A stretch of DNA of 64,000 nucleotides from Acanthosoma haemorrhoidale (lineage: Eukaryota; Arthropoda; Insecta; Hemiptera; Acanthosomatidae): assembly GCA_930367205.1 (NCBI GenBank), contig OV884013.1, positions 121,311,827 through 121,375,826 of the forward strand, in the 5' to 3' direction. The notes below the pieces were generated by a model. The model was not told the DNA's origin. It was given only the letters and a program-made list of their open reading frames with translations, and searched no databases. A program made the position numbers and the translations under genes. This document shows, piece by piece, positions 10,998 through 22,611 of this stretch (position 1 is its first letter; each line of letters opens with the position of its first letter).

Positions 10998-11589
10998 AAT
11001 AAAGACCCTACTGCTATATATTCGATTTTCTACAAAGCAATCTTCACGCGGTAGATTAATAGAACTGACATCCAAGCAAAGCGAACCGCATCGTGCTAAC
11101 CCGCTACAGGAGTACATTAGTACATAAAAGACGGTCTAGATAAAAGAACGCGCTAGTTTCTTGAATACATAATAAATTATTGTGAAAAACAGACAAAAAA
11201 ATCGTCTTCAATAATATTGTTTATGGGATATCTTTTGTTAGGAAAAAACTAACGAAAACCTGTAATAAAACAGAAATAATCATAAATTTAATTCAATGTT
11301 ATTCCAATAGGATATGTTTTGTGCGTTTGTTTTTCGGGGGTTACTGTAATTGCCTGTTTCTCTTTTTAATTGGTTTCGGGATATGGAAGTCAGAGAAAAG
11401 ATAAATGCTTGATCTGACTGTGTACATTCTGTTGGATTGTGGGTTTGTTAGCTTAGTGTTTATCTGAGTGTATCGTGGGTTCTTGTTAATTATCCACAAC
11501 TTCTGATTTCCTGTAATCTGAAGTACAAGTGTAACTTCGAACCGGTGAAGCATATGTTATTGTGTGGTGGGTTTTGTGGGGGGGTCAGT
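10998..11589. other. No recognisable gene
   Basis: No supported feature. The right half may be decayed LINE sequence continuing from the RT relic at 11590-11995, but I cannot align it. Confidence 0.4.
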
Positions 11590-11995
11590 TCTGATTTTTG
11601 TCGACGTAAGGTGACATTTTACTGATGAGGTTTTTAGTTTTGTTGTTGAGGTTTGTAAAAGTGAAGGGATGGTCTAAGATTACACCTAGGCAGTGAAACG
11701 AGTGGGACAGGCTATTTGGGAATTGTTTAAGGCTAAATGGTGAATACTATTCCCTCTGTTTTAAGCGGGTTCGTTTCTTTGTCTATTCTGAATGAGCCTG
11801 TGTATATTGCTTGGTCATCTGGGTATAACGGTCTATGCACTCTTGGGTGTGATGGGATGTCTTATGTAAGGTGGAAAATTGTAACTGATAAGTTAACTAT
11901 TGCGGCGTACCACCATCCAAAGCTGTTTCTATAACTAACGTGATTATCCCAACAAGTTTCTTCTCGCTGAAAGCTTTGGCTATATAGTCTGTTAT
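11590..11995 (-). pseudogene. Jockey-group reverse transcriptase relic with YPDD box
   Basis: Across frameshifts the minus strand gives, in order: DYIAKAFSEKKLVGIITLVI then ETALDG (palm motif A, where LDIEKAFD is expected), GGTPQ, then LYPDDQAIYTGSFRID (the Y/F-A-D-D catalytic box with A changed to P; codons at 11814-11825), NPLKTEGIVFTI (the 'NPxKTExIxF' block), and FHCLGVILDHPFTFTNLNNK (the 'YLGVxLD' block). The order and spacing identify a LINE reverse transcriptase palm-to-thumb region. There is a large deletion between motif A and GTPQ, and a first-aspartate change to V. No long open frame survives, which is why it is easily missed. It is not obviously family J or C. Confidence 0.7.
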
Positions 11996-12365
11996 GCTGC
12001 GTGACTGCGGAGTGGTGTGGTCTGAAAACAAACATTTCGTTAATTACTGAATTGGTGATTTGTGATCCTTTTGAGTATAGTTTTATTTTAAATATTTAAA
12101 AAAAAATGTTCAAAAGACTGATCGATCAGTAGATACCTAGTTGCGAGGTCTTTGTTTTTTTTAAGATGATTTGATGAGGGTTTTTGATATTTTCCAGAAT
12201 GGAGGAAATTGCCTGGGTGGGAGAGTGCTGTTGTAGATTTTAGCGAGCGATGTGATTGGTTTTTGCTGAAATTTTTAATTTCCCAACAAAACCTTATTTA
12301 TATTCCCGCACAATTGAGAAATACGCAAAGAGAGAAATACATTTCTCTGAGATGTAGTTTTATCT

Positions 12366-12942
12366 TGTCCTCCGGCCAGCTCTGCTGTACGGTGCCCCGC
12401 TATTTACCCACTTGACTGACAATACAGCCAAATGTCTCCAACACTTCCAGAATGGAATCATGCGAAAAGTGGTCCGACATACCTCTTTCGAAAGGTTGAA
12501 GAACGCTGACCTGCACCCGTTGCTTGGTGTGCCGTCGGTGGGTGAGTTCATCCGCCGGAGACACATTAAGTTTTTTGACTCGTTGCAGCACCTGACAAAT
12601 CCAGTGTTTAACACTATGACCCCACCACCCCTCCCGCATCGATGGCAACAGACTGTCGGGGAAAAATTAGGATAAGAATTAGTATGTAAGTTAGTTTTAA
12701 GGTTGATCAAAAAGGTGAGCCCCATCACCTTATTAGTCAGTTTAGTCAAGTCATGTAGAATGTATATCATTATACTTGTTTATTCATTATATAATTTCTA
12801 TAAAATAACAAAACCTGTATATAATGTAGTGATGCTACAGGAAATACAAAATAATTTGTAAATAGATTCGCCAGAGGATCTATAATTGTATATAATTATC
12901 TGTAAATTAAAAGGAGCTATGAAGGGGGGAAAAAAAAAAAAA
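12366..12942 (+). mobile_element. LINE family C', copy C'1, with 12-bp target duplication and poly(A)
   Basis: Flanked by GTAGTTTTATCT at 12354-12365 and 12943-12954. The insert opens directly in coding sequence: VLRPALLYGAPLFTHLTDNT, LQHFQNGIMRKVVRHTSFER, EFIRRRHIKFFDSLQHL and MTPPPLPHRWQ, with stop at 12672-12674. This is the C-terminal 100 residues of a Jockey-group reverse transcriptase, open throughout. The 3' UTR starts near the hairpin AGGTGAGCCCCATCACCT (12713-12730) and ends in a poly(A) at 12930-12942. This is a textbook 5'-truncated target-primed insertion, and the open frame and intact duplication suggest it is one of the younger copies. Confidence 0.93.
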
Positions 12943-12954
12943 GTAGTTTTATCT

Positions 12955-13491
12955 GTGGATTTCCTTTATTTTTCCCACATCCTATTTTTATTAGTTTAAG
13001 AGCTAAGAAAAAAAAAAGTAGTTTTATTCCTTGGTCTATTCCCACTTGGAAAAAGACAGCTGGTGACCCGATTGAGTCATTTGCTTAGGATCAGCTGCCC
13101 GGGTGCACCCGTGGGTGCCTCAGGTGGGTGCTGTGTCATTGGGAAGTGTTCAACAAGCGTGGGCCTGTGAGTAAGAGGCGTTAGCTACTTGGCCAATCTC
13201 TCTCTGTCCTCCCAGAACTCATTATTTGCCACTGGCTTCTTGTAGTCGATAATTGGTCAAACATATTTAATTGGTCATGTTGTAGGTCAATTGCCATTCC
13301 TGCCGGGGGAAGCTGGTTGTTACCTCGTGGAGAATTCTCCTGAATTAGTAATAATAATAATGGTAGTAACCATGAAATTCAAAATATAATTAAAAATTCT
13401 ATTCTCAGGTAAAGAGGCAAGAATTATGAATATATATGTCATGTGGTTAGAAACGTTCAAGAGGAGGTGGTGATTTCATATCTTCTTCACT
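12955..13491. other. Spacer with a second poly(A)+GTAGTTTTAT block
   Basis: At 13008-13027 an A-run is followed by GTAGTTTTATT, repeating the 3' junction of C'1 about 75 bases downstream. After that, GACAGCTGGTGACCC near 13055 matches a short block of the L-type LTR. No gene. Confidence 0.55.
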
Positions 13492-13970
13492 TCTTTATCA
13501 GGATAAAATTACAATCTGCCTCATTGGGCAATAAGTAATTGAGATAAATGATGAATCATCAAACAGCTCAGAGACCTCCCAAGTCCACATGGTTGTCACC
13601 TTCCTCGTGTGCGAAGGAGGAAGCGGAGTCTTCGGAAGTCCCTCACGCTCCTCCGTCAGCCGCGTCACCGGATAAGAGCCACCGGATGCTGACCAAGAGC
13701 GCGATAGCCACAGACGCTCAGAACATGATTGGAGAAACTGGCCATCCCTAGGACTCCCAGTGTTGCACATTAATAGGAGGTCACGAGGCCACTGCCGTTT
13801 CAGTCTCCGAGGAGGACTATAGGGATGAGTGGTGCAGTGCAATGACTGTGCTACGGGATTAGGGTGGTTGTATAGGTTACGATGGAATTTCATGAACTTG
13901 GAAGGGATGAGTTCAAGAATGTTGGGGGTTTTAAGATCGTTATGATGGGCTTTGTCGCAGGCATAATAGG
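13492..13970 (-). mobile_element. LINE family J, copy J4
   Basis: Minus-strand J copy covering the last RT codons (ELIPSKFMKFHRNLYNHPNP) and the 3' UTR. In this copy the frame runs open for 158 codons (13498-13974), straight through what is UTR in other copies, because the usual stop after QWPRDLL is read through. The 3' end is diverged and no clear target duplication is visible. Confidence 0.85.
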
Positions 13971-13975
13971 TCACT

Positions 13976-15040
13976 AACTATTACTTTCATTTCAGTAAAT
14001 TTTTTTTTTTGGTGATACTAGGTCAAAAAATACTAGTTACATTTTTAAGTGTATGCGTCACTGCTCCTGAGGAGCCGAGAAAAAAAAATACTAAATGTTT
14101 AAAACTCCAAGTTTTCATAAAAGTTTTTGGCTTTGTTCTTTGCATAAAATAAAGTTATCGTCCATTATCTGATTTGTATTTTTACGCAGAATATGAAAAC
14201 AATATGCTGGACTGTATTAAATGCGTTTAAAAAAGTTACAATAACAGAAGGTGCGTTGTAAAAAGTAAGTTAAGTTTAAAAAAATCTAATTTAGTATTCG
14301 TCTTTAGCACCCCTATAAACCTAATAATATTTGTGGCAGTCAAAAAAAGAAAAAGGTTTGACCTAGTTTGCCGGGCGATCAAATTTTTTTTTTTTATTTC
14401 ACTCAAACGTTCCTAACTCATTCAAGTCAATTTTTTTTAATTTAATGCGCAAAAAAAATAGAGATATTAAACGTTATATTTTTTTGCCCAACTCCTAGGG
14501 TACATTGGCAAAAGTGCTTGGACACCTGTCAAAGATAGTTCGACTTAATATAAAAAACAAAAAAAAATCATTGAAAATGTTATCCTCCATGACCGTAGCC
14601 TTGTAAGTAATAATTACAATACATAGTATTATGTATTAGCATTCAGTGGTATTATCCTGCTAATAATTAAAGAATAAATTATATTCTAAAAAAATACGAC
14701 ACATTTTTTCCGGCAGATTGGACCAATAGATAAGGTGAATACGGTGTTCGAGGAAAGGAATTAATTTACTTCGGTAATATCTACAGAGAAAAAAAATTCA
14801 ATTAATACTACAATGAACTAGCCCTGAAAGTGTAAGAGCGCACACTCAGTTTTAAATTTCTAAACTGTCCATTGAAGGTTACCCAATTCAGAATTTAACA
14901 GCTCATTTAACGAGATCTAAAGGTCGTGGGCCCGAGGCAAAGGGTCTCTGAAATCTGTGAGGGCCCAAAGGGCTCACATTCTGGAGAACTTTTTCAAACA
15001 TTTTCCCTTGGTCTTGTATAATTTACCACTCATGTATTTT
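13976..15040. other. No recognisable gene (A+T-rich)
   Basis: A- and T-runs, no supported frame or repeat match. Confidence 0.5.
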
Positions 15041-15044
15041 ATGC

Positions 15045-15217
15045 GACGTTTCCTTGCTATTGTGGAATAAATCTGCTTTTTCTAATGTACGTACGTACAT
15101 AACAGCATACATATGCATGATAATCTCTCCATACCCGAATCAAAGTAGATCCTCACCCTTCAGGTTAGGTAACAACCTCTAGCTCAATGAACTGTTTAAT
15201 TTATATAACTCCTTCCT
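15045..15217. repeat. Direct repeat pair Q, copy 1
   Basis: About 170 bases shared with 15938-16105 in the same orientation. Matching blocks include TGTGGAATAAATCTGC, CCTGAATCAAAG-like, GATCCTCACCCTTCAGG and CAATGAACTGTTTAA. Function unknown; could be an ancient dispersed repeat or a local duplication. Confidence 0.75.
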
Positions 15218-15742
15218 CATATTCCTATTTTTATGGAATGTGAATAACGTTAAATTATTTTGTTTAATAATTAAAATTTGTATTGTGAATTGTATTTTCT
15301 AATATTTCACGGTGCTCAGCATGCTTGTTAACATTACAGTGGTTTCAGATTGAAAGTTACCTTCTTGTTCGTAATCCCCAGATTCCCAGACCATATCTTA
15401 TCATGAAGCGGTATTATGTACGTTTATTAGTCATATATCAGGAGAACTTGAATACATACGGAGTAAAATTTGTTATTAGTTGCAGTTGACTCACTATGTC
15501 TTCCCCCCCCCGTCGTATCAAAGGGTTTTTTTTTTTAATTTTTATAGTGATCGAAATATGTTTAAATCAACTGTATTTTTTTAAAAATAATTACTAAATG
15601 TTGTTACGGCCGATAAAAGTTCGTGTACGTGGACTCCCTTTAATTTATTAAGCTCGTATTAAATGTATGCTCTTGGTAGATTTAGAAATGAATTCTCACA
15701 ATTTCTGAATAAGATTTATTGAACAGATTGATTGATATACTC

Positions 15743-15892
15743 CTTTATTGTGCTATAATTACAATCTGCCTTTTATAAGGCAATAAGTAATAAGATAAAT
15801 GCTCTCATTCATACCATATTTACAGTTCATCATTCACTCGCTCATTCACACAATATTTACAGACAGCCCAGAGACCTCCCAAATCCACATGC
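15743..15892 (-). mobile_element. LINE family J, copy J5 (3' terminus)
   Basis: Last 150 bases of family J, of the subtype whose 3' end is TTGCCTTATAAAAGGCAG...AGCACAATAAAG (as in J3). It sits between the two Q repeats. Confidence 0.85.
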
Positions 15893-15937
15893 GAAGAGAA
15901 ACGTAACAGAAAGGTATTTTTATGCGTTACCGTCTTC

Positions 15938-16105
15938 GACTTTTCCGTGCTGCTGTGGAATAAATTTGCTTATTCAAACATAGTAAGTACATAGCAGCAT
16001 ACGTGATGATCTCTCCGTACCTGAATCAAAGTGGATCCTCACCCTTCAGGCTAGAGAAGAAACTCTCACTGAATGAACTGTTTAAGTTATAGTGACTCAT
16101 TTCTT
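15938..16105. repeat. Direct repeat pair Q, copy 2
   Basis: Partner of 15045-15217; see there. The two copies are about 890 bases apart with J5 between them. Confidence 0.75.
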
Positions 16106-16885
16106 TAGAGAATGGGCGATGTCATTGTCCTGGACGAGGAAAACAAATGATGGAGTAGGAGCGGAAAGGAAGTCGAAGGAGAGGAAATAAATGACTGCTA
16201 ATATCGGGAAATGAAAAGAGAAACGATTGTGACAATGCTGGAAAATCTGTCAGCCGTTCGATTTCCCGCCTGCGGGTAAATCCTTCCCGCCTTATCCCAG
16301 CTGATATCCCTCTTTCTTCGGGACCTCTCCTCTTACTAAACTGGGGATAAATCAGGGACCCATTTCCTCCTTTCCTTGTCGGTTATTAATGGATCTTCCG
16401 CTCTTCGGGGTTCGCTTGATCTTGGACCGGGCGGAGGGTGGCAAATGGCCGTCGGGTTGGACCCCGCTGAAATGGCTGCTGTCGACGACATTCGGTCCAA
16501 TTGCACCCGTTTGATTCATGAGTCTGAAAGCTTCATATAAACCTTCTTTATAAGAAGGGTACCTCGTCCTTCACTGGTTCCATTCCGGTATTGATCATTT
16601 TAACTAAGCATAAGGTTTTGGTTTTAAGATACTTTCAATGATTAGGCCTTTAGTTGGCTGTAACGGCACAGTTTGATATCTTCAATGAAATCTATTACTG
16701 CTACATTTAATCATTTCAACTCTCGGTTTTCAATTTTTGTTTTCTTGAGTTTATGTTGAGTTGAAGATGTTTATTTATTATAAAAATTACATTTTGTTTA
16801 TTTAGCACTATATTATTGTGACCGGAGATCAATTTAAATATACAGCTGAAGAAGAATTTTAGTAGGGAAAAACATTTTATTGTGT
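16106..16885. other. No recognisable gene
   Basis: Slightly richer in G+C around 16230-16510 but with no supported frame. Confidence 0.45.
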
Positions 16886-16887
16886 TA

Positions 16888-17725
16888 GTGGGACCGGAAA
16901 GTAATGTCGTATTTTTTTTACATTAAATTCAGCAGATAAATTTTTAACAAGTTTTTGTTTTTGATCAATGATGTAATCACCCTCGTGATCAGCAACCTTT
17001 TCCCATCTATTGTGCAAATTTTCAATGCCTGATAAACAATATCGATTGGATTTTGAGCAAAATTATCTGGAGATGGCATTTTGGACATGATCCAAATTTT
17101 GAAATATCGGGCGATTATGGTGGTTGAGGCAATATCTCCCACCCCAATTCATTAATTTTTTCCAGGGTTCTTGCGGAAAAAATAGGCGCAGTGGGGTTGC
17201 ACTATCGTGTTGCAGAATAACGCCTTTTTTATTGACAATCGATGGGCAATTTTCAATTAAAGATTGATTCACTCGATACAATTGTTCACTGTAAAGATCT
17301 GTATTCACAGTTTTTCCAGGTATCAGCGATGAACGACCCCGCGAATACTCCACCAAACACACAAAACAGCCTTTTTGGAGTGTAAACATGACTTAGATGT
17401 ACTTCGGGCCGATTTATACGGAGAGAGATTTTTGGACTATCGTAGAGAATCCATTTTTCTTCTCCAGCCTCACCCACCCACCATACTCTCCCGATGTTGC
17501 GCCATCGGATTTCAATTAATTCCGATCGCTAAAAATTTGAAAATTCGGATGAAGTCAAAAATGCCGTCTCCAGATATTTTCACAAAAACCAATTGATTTT
17601 TATCGATCAGGCATTGAAAATTTGCACACTAGATGGGAAAATGCTGCTGATAACGAGGGTGATTACATTATTGATTAAAAACAACTTCCGTGTAAAAAAA
17701 AAACGACATTACTTTCCGGTCCCCC
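16888..17725. mobile_element. Palindromic mariner: two transposase 3' ends facing outward
   Basis: Flanked by TA (16886-16887 and 17726-17727). Both termini carry the same inverted end (GGGACCGGAAAGTAATGTCG on the left, its complement on the right). Reading inward, both arms are the 3' end of a mariner transposase. On the minus strand the left arm gives RWEKVADHEGDYIID; on the plus strand the right arm gives THPPYSPDVAPSDFN, then IENLHTRWENAADNEGDYII. The arms pair over about 170 bases at roughly 80 per cent. Between them the minus strand has central transposase blocks: EEKWILYD, GKTVNTDLYSEQLYRVNQSL and VNKKGVILQHDSA. The 5' half with the start and DNA-binding domain is absent. A normal mariner has one 5' and one 3' end, so this is a rearranged element. 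Confidence 0.85.
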
Positions 17726-17727
17726 TA

Positions 17728-18652
17728 TTAATATGGACAAATTATCAAACAAGGGCTGATTCCTGTTTAGTCACCTACAGGAGATACATTTTGTAAATTA
17801 TATAAAATTATGTATTTCAGATAATTGAAAGCATAATATGTTTTTTTCGCATACAAATAAACATCTTGGATTCGTACGATTATGCTAAGGACCTCTTTAT
17901 TATAAATTACAGGGTAATCCCATTAATTGAAAATTTATTCCTGGTATTCCAAATATTTCTGTAGCTGAGATGTCTAGAGGAAAATATTTCTCCGTTAATT
18001 CTTGCGATAAACTCAGTCGTTGTTAGCGCCTCAACGCAGGAACTCGTGATACTACTGAATGAATTCGTTTTATGTTGCGTTAGGAATAATAACACTACGA
18101 ATAGTGAGGGTCGATTCCATACAATTAGCATAAAAGTTTCTGGTGACTGAAAAAAATATTTGTTTAAACTATTTGTTTTTTTGTTACATTTTCTCAATAT
18201 ACCCCAATGGTCAGAGCCGCCTATCTCATCAAACCTATCGAGAGGAAACAATCCATTTCTTTAGGAGGGGAAGGGGTCCAAGATATTTCTTAGTGGGAGG
18301 CAAGTGCTCATCGAAGATAAGGGTTTCAATATTTACTATAAGGGGGGGGGTACTAGCAGATACAAAATATTATACGCCTGGACAGGTTTCCATCTCTCCA
18401 ATATATCTTAAATGGGCCGAATTTACTGTATCATTTCAAAAACTTAAATAATTATATTATTAGGGTGTCTTGTGTATTTTGAAAACGAAAAAAAGGATTT
18501 TTTCCTTGCTGGATATTTAAAAAAAAAAAAATCATTTAACCTTCAACTGAACGCCTCCTTGAAAATATATTTTGGTAAAACCAAAAAAAACCATCACCAC
18601 TAACTGCGAAGGGTCAATATAAGGGTGTATTTATTGTATTTATTGGAGTAAA
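17728..18652. other. No recognisable gene
   Basis: Two frames of 102-114 codons (minus 17907-18251, plus 18143-18451) overlap on opposite strands and show no known motif. I treat them as chance. Confidence 0.45.
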
Positions 18653-18715
18653 AACTTTTGGAACCGAGCATTCGCAGGGCGCATAAGTAACTGTTTGAAG
18701 TAATAGCTATATGTA

Positions 18716-19169
18716 AAGGGTGTCCCAGAATTAACGCAAGATTTGAATTTGCCACCATTTGTGGAGTAAAGTGCTGGCAACCATAAAAAAAAAATTTAGA
18801 ACAACGTGTCTTTATTTTTGAACATTATTTCAAAAATAATGAAAGTTTGGCGGCCGCAGTTCGAAAATTTCATACAAAATATAATCGGAATAGCGTTTTG
18901 ACTTCATCAACTATGAAGAGAATAATTGAAAAATTTAGGGAGACTGGGTCTGTTGGAGACACCACCACATTTATGGACTTATGGTCATCGAAAATTTCGA
19001 CAAAAGAGTGCGTATGTGCCAGCAAAGTCGTGGAGGCCATTCGCCCGATGTGTTATTCCATAAATAACCCTGTCCTATTTACTTTATAATTCAATAAAAA
19101 AATAACAAAAATACTAAAAACTGTGTTTTCTATTTAAATTAAATCTTGCGTTAATTCTGGGACACCCTT
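18716..19169 (+). mobile_element. Family M, copy M1 (454 bp, both ends, heavily deleted)
   Basis: Family M is a Tc1/mariner-superfamily element whose transposase has a DUF4817-type N-terminus. M1 has both terminal repeats (AAGGGTGTCCCAGAATTAAC and complement) and TA at 18714-18715 and 19170-19171. The remaining frame (18847-19089) joins the helix-turn-helix region (VRKFHTKYNRNSVLTSSTMK, IEKFRETGSVGDT) directly to the last C-terminal residues (KISTKECVC...). All catalytic blocks are missing, so the element is non-autonomous. The deletion differs from that of M2-M7. Confidence 0.92.
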
Positions 19170-19280
19170 TAATAGAGTTCTATGCGATACCCTGAGTTAA
19201 GTGGCGCTGCCAGTACGGAGGTACCTGTAACATTAATCTGTACTGTTTATGTAAAATGTGAAGTGCTAGTTGGCTTGTTA

Positions 19281-19360
19281 TTATTGTATTATATTGTTAT
19301 ATATAGTATTATATTGTTATGTATATTATTATATTGTTATATATAGTATTATATCGTTAT
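19281..19360. repeat. 20-bp A+T tandem repeat, four copies
   Basis: Four consecutive 20-base units ending ATATTGTTAT or ATATCGTTAT, period exactly 20. They lie inside segment P copy 1 and are missing from copy 2. Confidence 0.85.
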
Positions 19361-19470
19361 ATATATATTACTACTATAAAATAGAAATGTTAAATAGTAT
19401 ATTTCTGGTGAAGAAAAATACTATTTGACAAAAGGGAATAGTTTCCTATTTTTTTAAAGTTTTTATCACA

Positions 19471-20586
19471 CTGTTTATGTCTTACTTAGTGAAAGTCCTG
19501 ATATATAAAACCCCTAAAATATCTCTATTGATCAGCAAATGATAGAAGTTGAGAATCAGCAAATTATGATAGGGGCTGTAAAAGCGAGAGATAGGGAAAA
19601 AAAAAAAATTAGGATTGATGGGGAATCAATTTCAATTAAAAGTTTGTTAGTGATTTTGCCGGAGCAGGCCTAAGGGAATGACTTATTTGCCAGTTAGATT
19701 AAAAGAGCAGACTTGCCAACTTGGCGGAACAAAATTGTCCCATTATATTAGGGAATTTATGCTTTTTGTCTCCCATACTGTTTGCCATCGGCTTTATTAG
19801 TTATGGCTCCGTAATATCCCATTATTCGTCAACGCCTTTTGCGCCCGCTATGCTATTCGAATAATTAATTTCCCTTGAATATGAGGAAATGTGCTTTATG
19901 TATTGACAAATTGACCCGTTCCACAATTTAGAAACTTGGATTACTTATCGAGTCAATTATCCTGTCCTGTATAGATTATTCGGATAATTTTCATCGAAGA
20001 CTTGAAACTGGGTGATTTATTTATAATTACTTTCATTAATCAATATCCAATCAGTATTTCTTCACAGCAAGTTTCTTAAGTATATTAGTGTCGGGTATAT
20101 TTTCCCCCTTCTGTTATCAGATTGCAACGTTTAGCAGACACTATGTATGTAAAATTGATTTGGGAACTTTTTGTTGAAGGCAATAGTTAAAATGAGTAGA
20201 TAAAATATAAACTTATATAAATAAGAGACAATAAAAATACATAAAATAATTGATCACAATTAAAATATTTGAAAAATCACATGTGAAATACAATATCAAT
20301 GTCATATAATAAATGAAGATAAAATGCTGTCTTTTGAATGTGATTTTTATTACATATTATCTGTAGTTAGGAGTAGGTTTTGCCAAATTATTTGCTTACA
20401 ATCTTAAATATTTTTTTTTTTTCAAAAACCTGTAATTATTGTTCGTTTTTTGTTTTTTTTGCTGCGAAAAAACCGTCCAGAGGACGGTTCCTCACGCGGG
20501 GTTTGATTGTTTTTAATCACATGTCTGTCGATCATGGAGGTTGTGGGTCCCACGATATGAAAAATATTTTTTTAACTAACTATTCT
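19471..20586. other. No recognisable gene (1.1 kb)
   Basis: A+T-rich. No supported feature. Confidence 0.5.
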
Positions 20587-20972
20587 AACTTTTGGAACTA
20601 ACTATCCCCAGAGCGCATAAGTAACTGTTTAAAGTAATAGCTATATGAAATAGAGTTCTGAGTGCCTTTCTCGCAACGTTATGAAAATATATTATAATAT
20701 AGATATAAGGGAAAATAATTTCATAAGCGAATGAGAATAAATTAATAGAACTGGCGTTGCCAGTACGCAGGTAACTGCATTAGTCCGAAAAACAAAGGCT
20801 GTTTATGTAAAATATATAAAGCTAGTTGTCTTTTTATATATACAGTATTGAATTATACATATTACTGACAAAATCGAAATGTTAAATAGTATATTTTTTT
20901 TTCAACCTTTTATGGCAACGAAAAACACTATAAAAAAAGTGACTATTTTCCTATTTTTTTTAAGTTTTTCAA
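20587..20972. repeat. Duplicated segment P, copy 2 (empty M site)
   Basis: Partner of 18653-19470. At the position where copy 1 holds M1 this copy reads AGCTATATGAAATAGAGTTC without interruption, giving the pre-insertion state (see findings). Confidence 0.8.
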
Positions 20973-21934
20973 CTCATAACTAAATAGTTAAATCAAGGTG
21001 TCTTAGGTAATGATACCTAACATTAACTATGACATATTAAATCATTAAAATTGTGTTTACAACTTTAACTCAGCCCGTGTTCTACATAGAGGCGAGATCT
21101 TTTGTGCGTTAGTTATATTTGATGGCTCTATGATTCTATAAATAAAACAAGGCCATGCAAAAATAATAAAAGGGCAGAAAATAAATATTTTAGTGTAGAA
21201 CGCTAAATTAAAGATCTGAACTTCTTGATTGATAATATGTGACATACTATAGCGTACTATACCCAAAGCCATTAAAATTGTGTTTGAGATATAAGTGTTA
21301 CGGTTGTTCTATTTAATGAATCAAAGCTGCCCCAAAAAATGAAGCGTCATTCATTAATTACTAGTTCATAAAATTTACAAAAAATACTCGAGTTTAATCT
21401 ACTCTCAAAACATCTCATTACTTATTCTTATTGGATCTTAACAGCAGGGAGTTTTTAATTAATGAGGTTTTAAATAGATTCTGATCCGAGGAAGCATAAT
21501 AATTAGAAAAAGCAGCTTGATTGAAAAAAATAGATATATTTTATATTTATAATTTTTTCCTTTAATCAAAACTTAATCAATGTGTACACGGATGATTTGT
21601 CTGACACGTTTCAAATCACAGAAACTCTCTTTCCCTTCTAAAAATAAATTATTCTTTATCTGATCTCATTCTTAGTCACCTGGGTTGTTGGTGAATTCTT
21701 ATTTTGAGAAAGTCAATTTCAATGTAATATGCCTGCATGTAACGGGATTACGGTTAAAAGCTTTAACACACATAGCCGGCTGACTGACCGCATTTGCGGT
21801 TTGCGGTCGGGCGATGGTCATGTTAGCGTCTCAGGTGATTAGGGTACTAAGATGTTCTGCGGCCGCAAACAGTGATCACGAGTCCGTCGGATAGGCATTG
21901 ATTTTTTTTGAGGAAGAAAAGACTTTACAAATTT
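20973..21934. other. No recognisable gene (A+T-rich)
   Basis: A 71-codon minus-strand frame (21057-21272) has no recognisable motif. Nothing else supported. Confidence 0.5.
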
Positions 21935-21937
21935 AAT

Positions 21938-22135
21938 TTTTTTTTTTATTTCAAAACTCCTTTATTCAAAAAATGTTTACAAACAAACGAACAAATTTAC
22001 AGATTTATGGCTCCTTTTCCTGCATAGCATAACATACATTTGAAGGAGGGTAGAATTAAAAACAGTTAAAATTACAAAAACAATAGACTGGACTAGGTGA
22101 TGGGGCTCACCTTTCGGTTACAAGTAGGGTTAGGA
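21938..22135 (-). mobile_element. LINE family C, copy C4 (3' UTR)
   Basis: Begins with the T-run (poly(A) on the coding strand) at 21938. It continues through the family block with ATACATTTGAAGGAGGGTAG and reaches the hairpin AGGTGATGGGGCTCACCT at 22095-22112. No coding part is recognisable beyond. Confidence 0.85.
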
Positions 22136-22611
22136 ATTTAAGATTTCATGCCGGGAATATGTCCGGGTAAAGCCATACAGCAGGAACGAGAAACAAAATC
22201 GTCATAAGACATTATAATACGTAATAGATCTGTTTCCTGCAAACACAAATATTTAAATTTTATTCAGTTTAAATCATGCTTCCGTTCTCCCTGACAAAAA
22301 AACAAGATTCGAAGCCGATTTCACTTCTGACACAGCTCTTTCTCTTGTATTGTCTATAGACAGCTTCCATCTTATATAATATATCTGCACTTTTTGCAAT
22401 CATTGTTAATGACAAATGTTTGGCACCAAAAGGCTTGAATAGCTGTTTCAGAGACAACCTCTTTATCACGAATAATTAGAAGTTCCCCTCTTCTCGGTCC
22501 AGAAAATATCTATCTATGTTTCCATATTTTAATAATAAAACCTAAAAGCGTCAGTTAAGAAAGAGGGGAACTAGTGTACGAAATAGCCGCAGGTGGGGGA
22601 ACCCCCAACGT
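22136..22611. other. No recognisable gene
   Basis: Nothing supported. Confidence 0.45.

Larger units (their letters stand above)
18653..19470. repeat. Duplicated segment P, copy 1 (carries M1)
   Basis: The parts 18653-18715 and 19170-19470 match 20587-20972 in the same orientation (blocks GCGCATAAGTAACTGTTT, AATAGAGTTCT, GCCAGTACG-AGGTA, GTTTATGTAAAAT, GAAATGTTAAATAGTATAT). Copy 1 is interrupted by mariner-like element M1. Nature of the underlying repeat unknown. Confidence 0.8.
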
